Source of the DNA: an uncultured Rhodospirillales bacterium
Lineage (GTDB): Bacteria; Pseudomonadota; Alphaproteobacteria; Azospirillales; Azospirillaceae
Length of the DNA: 64,000 nucleotides
NCBI GenBank assembly: GCA_903927615.1
Contig: CAIYNU010000006.1
Location: forward strand, 1-64,000
Direction of reading: 5' to 3'
In this document: one piece after another, positions 33,921 to 42,466 of the stretch
How the letters are laid out: each line of letters opens with the position of its first letter
How positions within the stretch are numbered: the stretch's first letter is position 1
The notes under the pieces: generated by a model
Database searches by the model: none
Told to the model about the DNA's origin: nothing
Seen by the model: the letters and a program-made list of their open reading frames with translations, nothing else
Position numbers and translations under genes: made by a program

Positions 33921-34376
33921 ATGAACGAACCTATTGTCGCAGTCGCCTGGGATGATTGCCATCGTATCGGCCTCGACGAGATCGATCGGGAGCACGAATG
34001 GATCGTCAATGATTTTAACACCATGATCAATGAATTTCGGACAGTGACCGACAGACGGCTGATTGAGAAAATATTCGACGGCTTCGTCAATGCTACCGTT
34101 AGTCATTTTGCTCACGAAGAAGCGAGCATGATTCAATATGGATTTGATGATGTCGAAACTCATCGCAATAGCCACGCATTATATTGCGGTCATTTAGCGA
34201 GATTGCGCATCAAGGTCTATGCCGGCATCGATGTGACGGACGCTCTATTGGATTTCTTCACAAGCTGGACCACGATTCATATTACCAAAACAGATCAAAA
34301 ATTTGGAGATTTCTTAAAAGCACGAAAACTTACCGATCCCCAAGTCAAGATCTTGACGGCCACCACCACTTGGTAA
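33921..34376 (+). CDS. Bacteriohemerythrin
   Basis: A 151-residue single-domain hemerythrin that binds O2 at a di-iron site. All ligands are visible: His in DREHEWI, His and Glu in HFAHEEASM, two His in ETHRNSH, and His and Asp in HITKTD. The start WDDCHRIGLDEIDREH is typical. Such proteins buffer or deliver oxygen in microaerophilic and motile bacteria. It stands alone between tssM and a convergent glycosyltransferase and is more AT-rich than its neighbours. Confidence 0.92.
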   Translation: MNEPIVAVAWDDCHRIGLDEIDREHEWIVNDFNTMINEFRTVTDRRLIEKIFDGFVNATVSHFAHEEASMIQYGFDDVETHRNSHALYCGHLARLRIKVYAGIDVTDALLDFFTSWTTIHITKTDQKFGDFLKARKLTDPQVKILTATTTW

Positions 34377-34399
34377 GGCCGTCGCTTGGCGCGGTTCGG

Positions 34400-35284
34400 C
34401 TATCCCCGCAGACTCCGCCGCACGGCGCCGCGCAGCCAGCCGGCTAGGCGCCGCAGCAACGAGCCGCTGATGCCGTGGTTCCAGCGCAGGCTGGCGCCCA
34501 AGGTCCCGGCAATCAGGCCATAGAGAAAGCGCGGCTGGTGGTCGGGGCTCAGGCCGCGCTCGGTCAGCCGGACATGGGCATAGTTGGACAGCCAGCGGTC
34601 GGGAACCCGGCCGAGGCGGCGCTTCAGCATGGTGTTGATCTCGGTGTGAACCTTGACCCGGGCGCCCAACGTCTTGGTTTCGGGGTAAAGCCGCGAACCG
34701 GCCAGGGTTTGGGGCAGATGCAGGAAACGGGCGCCGCCATGGCCCAGGCGCAACCAGTATTCGTAGTCCATACAGTACTGCAAACCGGCATCGAGCGCGC
34801 CGAAACGGTCCACCACCCGCCGTCGGAAGAAGACCGCAGGTTGGCACAAAAAGCAGACCTCGGCCAGACGCCCGAGGTCCCAGGCTTCGGTATAATAGGG
34901 TTCGAGCACCCGGCCCTGGCCATCGATGTGATCGGCGTTGCCGTACATCACATCGATCCCGGGATGCCGTTCAAAGGCCTCCAGCACCGCCGCGAGCGCC
35001 CCCGGATAATAAATATCGTCGGAATTCAACCAGCCGATCACCGGCGCCGCGGTCATCGCCAGACCCTTGTTGACGGCATCGGCCTGGCCTCGATCCGGTT
35101 CCGAAACGAAGCGCAGATGGTCTTGATGCCGGCCGAGAATGGCCACGGTCTCGTCGGTACTGCCGCCGTCCACCACCACATGGTCAAGGCCGGCAATCCC
35201 CTGCCCCCGCACGCTTTCCAGGGTTCGTTCGATGAACCGCCCTTGGGCCAGCGACGGGGTGATGACGGCGATGGGGGCGGTCAT
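34400..35284 (-). CDS. Glycosyltransferase family 2, paralogue of the gene at 12038-12940
   Basis: A 294-residue GT-A enzyme with VVVDGGSTDETVAIL, IGWLNSDDIYYPGAL and YCMDYEYWLRLGHGG. Long blocks such as EVCFLCQPAVFFRRRV and INTMLKRRLGRVPDRWL are identical or nearly so to the copy at 12 kb, while the C-terminal 60 residues have diverged. The ATG at 35284 overlaps the upstream stop as ATGA. The pair probably adds the same or a similar sugar in two glycans, or consecutive residues in one. Confidence 0.85.
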   Translation of the reverse strand: MTAPIAVITPSLAQGRFIERTLESVRGQGIAGLDHVVVDGGSTDETVAILGRHQDHLRFVSEPDRGQADAVNKGLAMTAAPVIGWLNSDDIYYPGALAAVLEAFERHPGIDVMYGNADHIDGQGRVLEPYYTEAWDLGRLAEVCFLCQPAVFFRRRVVDRFGALDAGLQYCMDYEYWLRLGHGGARFLHLPQTLAGSRLYPETKTLGARVKVHTEINTMLKRRLGRVPDRWLSNYAHVRLTERGLSPDHQPRFLYGLIAGTLGASLRWNHGISGSLLRRLAGWLRGAVRRSLRG

Positions 35285-37179
35285 GGGGTGCGGCACAGCA
35301 ACCGGCGGCCGGCCACGGCAAGCCCCAACAGCCGCCGCACCAGTCCCCGCATCCGGGCCGCCAGGACCGGGTGGCGCCGGTGCAGAAATTCAAGCCGGGA
35401 CCGAAACAAGTGGCGGAGTGCGCGGACTATTACGGAATCGTGGATAGCCATTTCGCGTCCGAAACGATCTGCCCCGCGCCGATCGCCGTGGGTTCGGGCG
35501 ATCTCGGCCCACTCCTGATGGCAGCGCCGGAAATTCCCCAGCGACTGGCCGCCGCCGTCATAGAGCGCGATCAGTTCGTCGCAATTGAAAAACCGGGCCT
35601 GCTGCCCGCGCGCCCGGAACAGCAGGTCGTGATCGGCTGCGAAACGGTAGCGGGGATCGAAGCGCAGGCTCTGGAGCACGGTTCGCCGCACCGCCGTGGC
35701 CTGATGGGCGGGAATGCCGGCCACCCAGTCGTAGCCCAGCGTCCCGCTCTGAAGCCGCTGCCAGGTGATCTCGAAATCGACGGCCCGGCGGTATTCGTCG
35801 CTGCCATCGGCCCGGCGGTACAGATGATGGCCGTAAACCACATCGGCGTCGGCCGGAACCCCGGCGAACATGCGGGCCAGCGCATCCGCGGACACGAAAC
35901 GATCACCGGCATTCATGAACAGCACCCAGTCGCCCCGGGTGTGCGCCAGGGCCAGAGTCATGGCCGGGTAGATGCCGCCATCGGGCGCGCTGTGCCAATA
36001 GGCCAGACGGTCGGCGTGGTTCTGGATGATGGCCACCGAACCGTCGGTGGAACCGCCGTCCAGAACCACCGAGTCCACCAGAACCCCCGTCTGGCTCAGC
36101 ACGCTGAGCAGGGTGCCGTCCAGAACCTTGGCCGCGTTCAGGCAGACCGTAACCACCGAAATCCGTGGGCCTTGGGTGACCGGCGGCGTGGCCCCCGGCG
36201 GTTCCGGTCGGGGCCTTGGCGCCCCGAACCCCGTGACGGTCCGGGTGAGGGACTCCCGGGGCGCGGCGATGAAGTCCAGCAATTCACTCTGGCTGGCCTG
36301 CCATCGGGTGAACCCGCGCTCGACGCTGTCCCGTGCCCGCGCCCCGATCTCCCGGTAGCGGCTCAGGTCAAGGGCGCCCGGCCGCTCCAGCGGATAGAGC
36401 AAGCCGTTGGTGCCGTTCGAAATGTATTCGTTCATGGTCGGCGCGTCGGGCGCCACCACGCACTGGCCAAGCGCCATGGCTTCCAGGAAGCTCATGCCGA
36501 TGCCTTCGAGCACCCGGGGGGCGAAGAACACCGCGTGGCGGCGGACCATCTCCAGATAGTCGCGCTCGGACTCGAACCAGCCGGTCAACTCCAGGTGGCG
36601 GATGTGGGCCGGACAGGACCAGGAGGCCAAGCCGTCCTGGTGGGGGTCCGGCGCGTGGTGAATGGTTAAGGTCTCGAGGGTCTGGCCGCGGCACAGATCA
36701 AACACCCGCTGCGGACCGATGGCTTTGGTCCGGTACCAGAAAAAAGCCCGAAGCGCCTCGCGGTCGGGCACGATCGGTTCGTATTGTGCGGGATCGGGAA
36801 AGTATTGGAAGGGCGCGGAATACGGGTTGCGCCGCATCACCTCTTCATGCAGCTTCCAGGAAAATGAGACGACTTTCGACTGGTTGAAAACGTCCCGCCA
36901 AAAGAACTGGCCACCCCAGATCATGGCATCATACATCGGCACAAAAACGATATTCCGATGTTGGTGCTTGATCCGATTAAAGAACTCGTGGGCCTGGTAA
37001 ATGATGATGATGTCGTAATCGTCGGGTTCGAAGTCCGGCGCCGCCGCCGGTTGAACACTGCGATCCCAACTATGGTCAAGAATGACCTCGACCGTCCAGT
37101 TGGCCCTGATCAGCTCCAGGAAAAAGCGCGAGGACAGAGTCTTCTGATGAAATGAATGATCAACAAAAGCAACGCGCAT
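35281..37179 (-). CDS. Two-domain glycosyltransferase (GT1/CgeB-like N-terminus, GT2 C-terminus)
   Basis: A 632-residue fusion. Residues 1 to about 310 form a GT-B-like domain (MRVAFVDHSFHQKTLSSRFF, GIGMSFLEAMALGQCVVAPD). After a Pro-rich linker, residues 345-600 are a GT-A GT2 domain (ISVVTVCLNAAKVLDGTLLS, VVLDGGSTDGSVAII, FMNAGDRF, YRFAADHDLLFRA). Two sugars may therefore be added by one polypeptide. The ATG at 37179 is preferred to the TTG three bases earlier. It is coupled to the next gene by a four-base overlap and preceded by repeat-like DNA and the transaldolase gene on the same strand. Confidence 0.8.
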   Translation of the reverse strand: MRVAFVDHSFHQKTLSSRFFLELIRANWTVEVILDHSWDRSVQPAAAPDFEPDDYDIIIIYQAHEFFNRIKHQHRNIVFVPMYDAMIWGGQFFWRDVFNQSKVVSFSWKLHEEVMRRNPYSAPFQYFPDPAQYEPIVPDREALRAFFWYRTKAIGPQRVFDLCRGQTLETLTIHHAPDPHQDGLASWSCPAHIRHLELTGWFESERDYLEMVRRHAVFFAPRVLEGIGMSFLEAMALGQCVVAPDAPTMNEYISNGTNGLLYPLERPGALDLSRYREIGARARDSVERGFTRWQASQSELLDFIAAPRESLTRTVTGFGAPRPRPEPPGATPPVTQGPRISVVTVCLNAAKVLDGTLLSVLSQTGVLVDSVVLDGGSTDGSVAIIQNHADRLAYWHSAPDGGIYPAMTLALAHTRGDWVLFMNAGDRFVSADALARMFAGVPADADVVYGHHLYRRADGSDEYRRAVDFEITWQRLQSGTLGYDWVAGIPAHQATAVRRTVLQSLRFDPRYRFAADHDLLFRARGQQARFFNCDELIALYDGGGQSLGNFRRCHQEWAEIARTHGDRRGADRFGREMAIHDSVIVRALRHLFRSRLEFLHRRHPVLAARMRGLVRRLLGLAVAGRRLLCRTP

Positions 37180-37261
37180 CAAACCTGTCCTAACCGGGCT
37201 TCGGGGCCGCCGGCCCCGGCGGGGTCCAGGGGCCGGGCCCCTGGTCGCCGAAGGCTTTGCT

Positions 37262-37999
37262 TCAAGCCCGATCAGCTTCGGTCAGCTTGAACCCGGCAGC
37301 CGACGCATCATTATAGAACATCTGCACGGTTTCCAGCGAATACAGGTTCAGGTCCTTGCCGACCACCGTCAGCTTGGCCAACACATCCTTGGTCGCGGTG
37401 ATGATGTGGCAGCCGACCTCGTCGGCCTGGAAGACGTTCAGCAGCTCCCGCGGGCTGGCCCACAGCAGCTCGGCCTTGGGCAGGTCGGCGAGCAGTTCCC
37501 CACACCGCCGCATCAACGGCATCGGGTCGAGTCCGGTATCGGCCACCCGGCCGGCGAACACCGAAACGATGGCCGCCGTGGCGGGATCCAGCGCCGAGGC
37601 CACCACCGCCACCTGCTCGGGCGTCATGATCGCGGTGACGTTGAGAGCGATCCCTTCCCGGGACAGCTTGGCGATCAGCGGCACCGAGGATTCGCCCTTG
37701 GTGTTGGTGACGGGAATCTTGACGTAGGTGTTGCCGCCCCAACTGTGGATGATCCGGGCTTCGCGCTCCATGTCCTCGAAGGTGTCCGAGAACACTTCGA
37801 AGGAGATCGGCAGCCCGTTCACCGCGGCAATCGCTTCGCGGGCAAAGGTCGCGTAATCGGTGATGCCGGCCTTGCGCATCAGCGTCGGATTCGTGGTGAA
37901 GCCCTTGATCAACGGATTGGTTTCGACCGCCTCAACCATCGAGCGGATTTCCGCACCGTCCATGAACAGCTTGATTTTCAGGTCGTTGACCGAAACCAT
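37262..37999 (-). CDS. TalC/fructose-6-phosphate aldolase-like transaldolase
   Basis: A 245-residue class I aldolase of the short transaldolase family. The Schiff-base lysine is in TYVKIPVTNTKG, and KGFTTNPTLMRKAGI and VSVFAGRVADTGLDP fit the barrel. It would interconvert fructose-6-phosphate, glyceraldehyde-3-phosphate and related C3-C7 sugars. AAGGAG lies about ten bases upstream of the ATG at 37999. In a glycan region it may supply sedoheptulose-7-phosphate for the GmhA/GmhB-like enzymes at 44-45 kb; that is inference. Confidence 0.85.
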   Translation of the reverse strand: MVSVNDLKIKLFMDGAEIRSMVEAVETNPLIKGFTTNPTLMRKAGITDYATFAREAIAAVNGLPISFEVFSDTFEDMEREARIIHSWGGNTYVKIPVTNTKGESSVPLIAKLSREGIALNVTAIMTPEQVAVVASALDPATAAIVSVFAGRVADTGLDPMPLMRRCGELLADLPKAELLWASPRELLNVFQADEVGCHIITATKDVLAKLTVVGKDLNLYSLETVQMFYNDASAAGFKLTEADRA

Positions 38000-38143
38000 C
38001 GCTCTTATTCTCCTTGACACGCGGACTTGCCGCCCGGTTTCGGGCTGTCTAGCCGATTCGGGGCTTTGAAACAAGCGCCGTGGCGGGGATCGTCACAGGT
38101 TGGCGCCGGCGGAAGGCCGTTCGTCGATGAGTTTCCCGCCTTC

Positions 38144-38575
38144 CTAGGCCGTCAACCGCAGAACATCCCGGTTCATCTGGTCGGTGGTTTTGATCACCGC
38201 GAGGTTGGTCTGGTAGGCGGCGTTGGCGGTTTTAAGAGTCAGCAGGTTTTGCGCGGCGTCAACATTGGGGGCGGCCACCAGGCCGTTGGCGTTGGCGGCC
38301 GCGGCATCGGGCTGGTATTCGGGCAGATAGGCCGGGGTGATCGGCCGGTAGACGGTGGCGACCCCGCCGGCCGCGCCGGTCGACACGGTGCCGGCCGTCA
38401 CCGGCTGGTAGGCGGGAACGGGGGCGCGACCGGCCGCACCGGTGGTGGAGCCGCTGCCGCCCGGCAAGGCGCCGACACTTTGTTGATTGGCCAGGTTGGC
38501 GGCGGCGGCCGACACCCGATCGGTCTGACTGAGGGCGCCCGAGAGGGCGATGGCGGCGGGAGCGGCTGAGATCAT
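38144..38575 (-). CDS. Flagellar basal-body rod (FlgC-like) family protein
   Basis: A 143-residue protein. The C-terminal 40 residues (APNVDAAQNLLTLKTANAAY then NLAVIKTTDQMNRDVLRL) match the C-terminal helix of flagellar rod and hook proteins. The N-terminal helix (LSGALSQTDRVSAAAANLAN) corresponds to the N-terminal rod helix. The middle is Ala/Gly/Pro-rich low-complexity. It is not one of the canonical full rod proteins, and no other rod genes are near. Probably an axial or rod accessory protein exported by the flagellar system. Confidence 0.65.
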   Translation of the reverse strand: MISAAPAAIALSGALSQTDRVSAAAANLANQQSVGALPGGSGSTTGAAGRAPVPAYQPVTAGTVSTGAAGGVATVYRPITPAYLPEYQPDAAAANANGLVAAPNVDAAQNLLTLKTANAAYQTNLAVIKTTDQMNRDVLRLTA

Positions 38576-38995
38576 CGGGGCAGCCTCGGGGCACGTCTGG
38601 TGCCGGACGGTCGATCGAGTCCCAAAGATACGCCCCCCAGGGCCGGTTTTCAACCGTACAGGAAGACTTCGGGGCGGAGGGCGACCGGGTCCGATACTTT
38701 TTTCGCTCCCGGTTGGTCCGTACGTTTGTTAGAGTGCGTGCAAGAGAGCCGTTTTCCGGGGTTGGGGTCTTTGACCCGTGGATCGACCATGAGCCATGAT
38801 GAACGCTGGCAAAACCCGGCACGATGCGAAGCGCAGACGTGTTTCGCCGGGGTGGCCTTTTCATGAGAGGGTGTCGCGCAAGCACACCGTCCCGGATCAC
38901 ACTCGAACCGGGCGGAAGAGTCCGAGAGAGTCGGAAACGCCCGGCTACAGAGTCCAAAACGCCCAGAGAGTCATAGAGATAAATAAGGATAGTCC
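38576..38995. other. Divergent intergenic region
   Basis: 420 bases between the FlgC-like gene and the mitofilin-like gene. No convincing gene is seen. Short GAGAGTC-type repeats (AGAGTCCGAGAGAGTCGG and AGAGTCC/AGAGAGTC) occur between 38915 and 38975, just before the mitofilin-like gene; they may be an operator. AAGGAT at 38986-38991 is the ribosome-binding site of that gene. Confidence 0.4.
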
Positions 38996-40537
38996 ATGGC
39001 TTCGCCCTCAGCTTCAGACCGGCCGGACAGCGAATCGAACAGTCTCTCGACGTCATCCGGGACCATGGCGGGCGGTGAGGGGGTGGGGCATGGACCCGAA
39101 GGGTCTGGGGACGGCCTGACTCCGGCCAGGGCTTCGGAACAGCTGATTCAGCGGTTCGGGGGCATCCGGCCCATGGCCAACAAGCTGGAGGTTCCGTTCA
39201 CCACGGTTCAGGGCTGGAAGAAACGCGGCGCCATCCCGGCGGCACGGATCAGCGAGTTGCGGGCCGCGGCCCAGCGGCATGGCATCGCCCTGGACGAAGC
39301 CGAACTGGAGGTGGTCGCCCGCTCTGATGACCGCCACTCCGACGCGCCCCGGTCCATGGCCCAGCCCCGGCCCAGTCAGGAGCCCGCGTCCGAGCCGTCC
39401 GCCCCCATCGAACCGGCGCCCATAGCGCCGAAACCCGGGGAGCCGACCCCGGCCGAACCGATGCCCGTCGAGCCGGTGCCGCCATTCGAAATCGCCATCG
39501 TTCCGACGTCGGAAATCGCCGTCGTCCGGACGTCCGAACCGACTCCGGTCCCGCCCCCCGTCCCGGCCCCCCCCCCTCCCGAAGGGGCGGTGCCGGTGGT
39601 CCGGCCGCAACCGACGCCGGACGACTCGACCGTCGCCCCGCCGGCCACCCTCAACAGCCGGCTGATGGCGTTGGGAGCCGCCCGGGTCTCGCTGGCCGGC
39701 GCCGGGGTTGCTTTGATCGCCGCGGCGGTCGCGATCCTGGGGTCATCGTCCTCCTCCGGCCCGTCGTCTGCCGCCGATCCCCGGCTGAACACCCTGGAGA
39801 GCGCGATTTCCCGGGTCGCTCTTCAGCAGGACTCCCAGACCGCGGCCATCGAGAAGCAAATCAGCACCCTTGACGCCCGTCTGGCCCTGGCCGCCAGCCA
39901 GCAGAGCACCGAGGGCTTGGCCGCTCGCGTCGCCATTCTTGAACAGGGCCTGCCGACGCTGCAACGCCAGGTTTCAGGGCAGGGACTGGGGTCTTCGGCA
40001 CTGGCGGATTTGCTGGCGGCAACCCAGCTTCGCAACCAGTTGGAAACATCCAGCCCGTTCGTGACCGAGCTGGCGGCGTTCCGGCTGACCGCCTTCAACG
40101 ATCCGCCGCTCAAGCAGGCCCTGGACCAGATCGCCAACCGCGGCAAGGCCGGCATCCCCACCGAGGCCTGGCTGATCGGCCGCTTTTCGGTGGTCGCGGC
40201 CAACATCGTGCGCGTGGCCTCGTGGAACCATCCGGGGCAGCGGATCGCCGATCTGTTGCTGGATGTGCTGTCGGATTGGGCGCCGCCGCTCTATCGGCTG
40301 ACCGGCGTTCCCGAGGGCTCGACGCCGCGCGCCATCACCGAGCGGGCCCAGGCCTGGATGAGTGCCGGCGACTTTTCCCGCGCCGTGGAACAATTGGGTG
40401 AACTGACCGACAAGCCCGCGGAAACGGCGGTGGCCTGGTTGGCCGAAGCCCGGGCCCGGGTGATCGCCGATCACGCCCGGGAGTTGTTGGGCAAACATAT
40501 GCTGGCTCTGGCCGAACCGGATACGGCACGGCCATGA
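38996..40537 (+). CDS. Mic60/mitofilin-like membrane protein with N-terminal carph-isopro (HTH-like) domain
   Basis: A 513-residue protein. About residues 48-100 form a carph-isopro/HTH-like domain (LIQRFGGIRPMANKLEV, TTVQGWKKRGAIPAARI). A long Pro/Glu-rich linker follows, then a membrane helix near 225-245 (VSLAGAGVALIAAAVAILG), a coiled-coil-like stretch at about 260-330, and a C-terminal mitofilin-type domain (SPFVTELAAFRLTAF, WMSAGDFSRAVEQLGEL, AWLAEARARVIADHA). Bacterial Mic60 proteins bend intracytoplasmic or inner membranes. The gene is followed 60 bases later by a membrane-bound dynamin-like GTPase. The family call is by eye and should be treated as likely, not certain. Confidence 0.65.
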   Translation: MASPSASDRPDSESNSLSTSSGTMAGGEGVGHGPEGSGDGLTPARASEQLIQRFGGIRPMANKLEVPFTTVQGWKKRGAIPAARISELRAAAQRHGIALDEAELEVVARSDDRHSDAPRSMAQPRPSQEPASEPSAPIEPAPIAPKPGEPTPAEPMPVEPVPPFEIAIVPTSEIAVVRTSEPTPVPPPVPAPPPPEGAVPVVRPQPTPDDSTVAPPATLNSRLMALGAARVSLAGAGVALIAAAVAILGSSSSSGPSSAADPRLNTLESAISRVALQQDSQTAAIEKQISTLDARLALAASQQSTEGLAARVAILEQGLPTLQRQVSGQGLGSSALADLLAATQLRNQLETSSPFVTELAAFRLTAFNDPPLKQALDQIANRGKAGIPTEAWLIGRFSVVAANIVRVASWNHPGQRIADLLLDVLSDWAPPLYRLTGVPEGSTPRAITERAQAWMSAGDFSRAVEQLGELTDKPAETAVAWLAEARARVIADHARELLGKHMLALAEPDTARP

Positions 40538-40597
40538 CCGGCCTGCCCTTCTTCGCTTCTTTCGCAAGACTCCCGCAAGGATAGGCGCGACGCACCC

Positions 40598-42256
40598 ATG
40601 ACCCCCAAAAAAGCCCTGCTCCGCCGTCTGGAGACGCTGGAAGCCCATTTGCGCTCCGAGCATCCCAACCTGTTGCCGGTGATCCCGACCTTCCGCGCCT
40701 TTGACCGGGTGCTGTATCGGATGGGGCTGCTCACGCTCACGGAAAGCCTGGCCATCCGGATTCCCTGGTGGCCGATGATCAGCGTGCTGGGCCTGTTTTC
40801 CGCGGGCAAGTCCAGTTTCATCAACAGCTATCTGGGGGCCGACCTCCAGACCTCGGGCAATCAGGCCGTGGACGACAAGTTCACGGTGATCTGCTTCGGC
40901 CCCGATCGCAAATACGATGCGCTGCCGGGAACCGCGCTCAACGCCGACCCGCGCTTTCCGTTCTATCGCATGAGCGACGAGATCGAGAAGGTGGCGGCCG
41001 GCGAAGGCAAGCGCATCGATTCTTATCTTCAGCTCAAGACCTGCTCCAGCCCGCGGGTCAAGGGCAAGATTCTCATCGACTCCCCGGGTTTCGATGCCGA
41101 CGACCAGCGCCGCTCGACGCTGCGCGTCACCGACCATATTCTGGACCTTGCCGATCTGGTGCTGATCTTCTTCGACGCCCGCCGGCCCGAACCGGGCTCG
41201 ATGCAGGACACGCTCCAGCATCTGGTGTCCCACACCGTGCGTCGTCCCGACGCCCGCAAGTTTCTGTACATTCTGAACCAGATCGACGCCTCGGCGCGCG
41301 AGGACAATCCCGAAGAGGTGGTCGGCGCCTGGCAGCGCAGCGTGGCCCAGGCCGGCCTGATCAGCGGCAAATTCTACGGTATTTATAACAAGGACGTGGC
41401 GCCGCCCATCGAAGACCCGACCAAGCGCGCCCGCTACGAGGCCAAATGCGACGCGGACCTGGCCGAGATTCACGCGCGCATGACCGAGATCGAATTCGGC
41501 CGCGGCTATCGCATCGTCGGCATCCTTGACGCGCTGGTCAAGGAACTGGAAGGCGAAGTGGTGCCCCAACTTCAGACGCTGGTGGCGACCTGGCGGCGGC
41601 GGGTGTTGTGGGTCGACGGCGCCGGGGTGCTGGTGCTGGCGGCGGTGATCGGGCTGGGGGTCTATCTGAGCGGCGGCGACACCGCCGGCAACGCTCTGGC
41701 TTGGCTGACCGCCAAGACCCCGGCCTGGTTCTGGGACCTGCCGATCCGCCTGGCGGTGGTCCTGGGCGGCCTGGTGGCGGTGCTTGGCGGCTGGCACGTC
41801 TATGCCCGGATGCTGGTTCGCCGCAAGATGGCCGAGCATCTGCCCGAACGCTTCGGCCAGATGGACCTCAATCTGCGCCATGCCTTCCGCCGCAACACCA
41901 ATCTGCTTCAAAGCCTGTTCCGGCGCCGGCCGGTGGGCTGGAACAACCGCACCCGCAAAGAAATCTTCATTATCCGGGAGGCGATCGCCTACCACGTCCA
42001 AATCTGGAACGACGCCTATACCGATCCGGCGGGGCTCAAGCAGGACGGCCGGACGCCCACCTCTCCGCCGGTCACGGGCGAACAGGCCGCGGCGGCCGTC
42101 AACACCGGTTACCGCTTCGATTCCGCCGGCTATCGTCAAACCCTGCCGGTGGCCAGCGAGGGGGGCGTGGTGCCGCCCCAGGCGGAATCCCGGCTGACGA
42201 CGGTGTTGAATATCCATGGTTTGGTGGGACGCTTGAAGGCGTTCGCCGGCCGGTAA
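40598..42256 (+). CDS. Dynamin/EHD-like GTPase with membrane helices
   Basis: A 552-residue large GTPase. The G domain has the P-loop LGLFSAGKSSFINSYLG (Lys about residue 71), switch-region Thr in a KFTVICFG segment, DSPG at about 161 and NQID at about 227. The P-loop and following sequence resemble dynamin-family EHD/sarcalumenin proteins more than small GTPases. Two hydrophobic segments lie at about 340-358 and 384-403, followed by a basic helical tail. Together with the Mic60-like protein upstream it suggests a membrane-remodelling pair. GTP hydrolysis at the inner membrane is expected; the target membrane is unknown. Confidence 0.75.
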   Translation: MTPKKALLRRLETLEAHLRSEHPNLLPVIPTFRAFDRVLYRMGLLTLTESLAIRIPWWPMISVLGLFSAGKSSFINSYLGADLQTSGNQAVDDKFTVICFGPDRKYDALPGTALNADPRFPFYRMSDEIEKVAAGEGKRIDSYLQLKTCSSPRVKGKILIDSPGFDADDQRRSTLRVTDHILDLADLVLIFFDARRPEPGSMQDTLQHLVSHTVRRPDARKFLYILNQIDASAREDNPEEVVGAWQRSVAQAGLISGKFYGIYNKDVAPPIEDPTKRARYEAKCDADLAEIHARMTEIEFGRGYRIVGILDALVKELEGEVVPQLQTLVATWRRRVLWVDGAGVLVLAAVIGLGVYLSGGDTAGNALAWLTAKTPAWFWDLPIRLAVVLGGLVAVLGGWHVYARMLVRRKMAEHLPERFGQMDLNLRHAFRRNTNLLQSLFRRRPVGWNNRTRKEIFIIREAIAYHVQIWNDAYTDPAGLKQDGRTPTSPPVTGEQAAAAVNTGYRFDSAGYRQTLPVASEGGVVPPQAESRLTTVLNIHGLVGRLKAFAGR

Positions 42257-42268
42257 CGGGCCTATCAC

Positions 42269-42321
42269 GACTTTGTGGGCTCTGCCCACACCCGCAAAGG
42301 GCCGGTCGGCCCTTTGAACCC
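42269..42321. repeat. Palindromic repeat family B, copy 1
   Basis: A block containing TGGGCTCTGCCCACACCCGC and AAAGGGCCGG/CCGGCCCTTT-type dyad AAAGGGCCGGTCGGCCCTTT. Copies occur at 49608-49660 and 53354-53406, with an inverted, truncated copy at 52264-52303. Between 42322 and 42440 it continues into further palindromes (GGAGGCC/GGCCTCC and GCAGGGC/GCCCTGC). The element lies between the GTPase and the next glycosyltransferase. Confidence 0.8.
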
Positions 42322-42466
42322 TTCTCGTCAGGAGGTCCAGGAGGCCAGCCTCCTGGCGGGTGCAGGGCGGAGCCCTGCAAAATCAGACCCACCGCCCGAT
42401 CCTGGCGCCCATGGGGCCTTGCCCCCCACCGGGGCTCCCCGTGGCCGCCGCAGGCAAGGTTCCGAT

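Noticed and set aside
38588-38605. Sigma-54-like GGCAC-N5-GTGC on the minus strand before the FlgC-like gene
   Set aside because: The -24 T and -12 first T are missing and the implied transcription start lies about five bases before the ATG, leaving no room for a ribosome-binding site.
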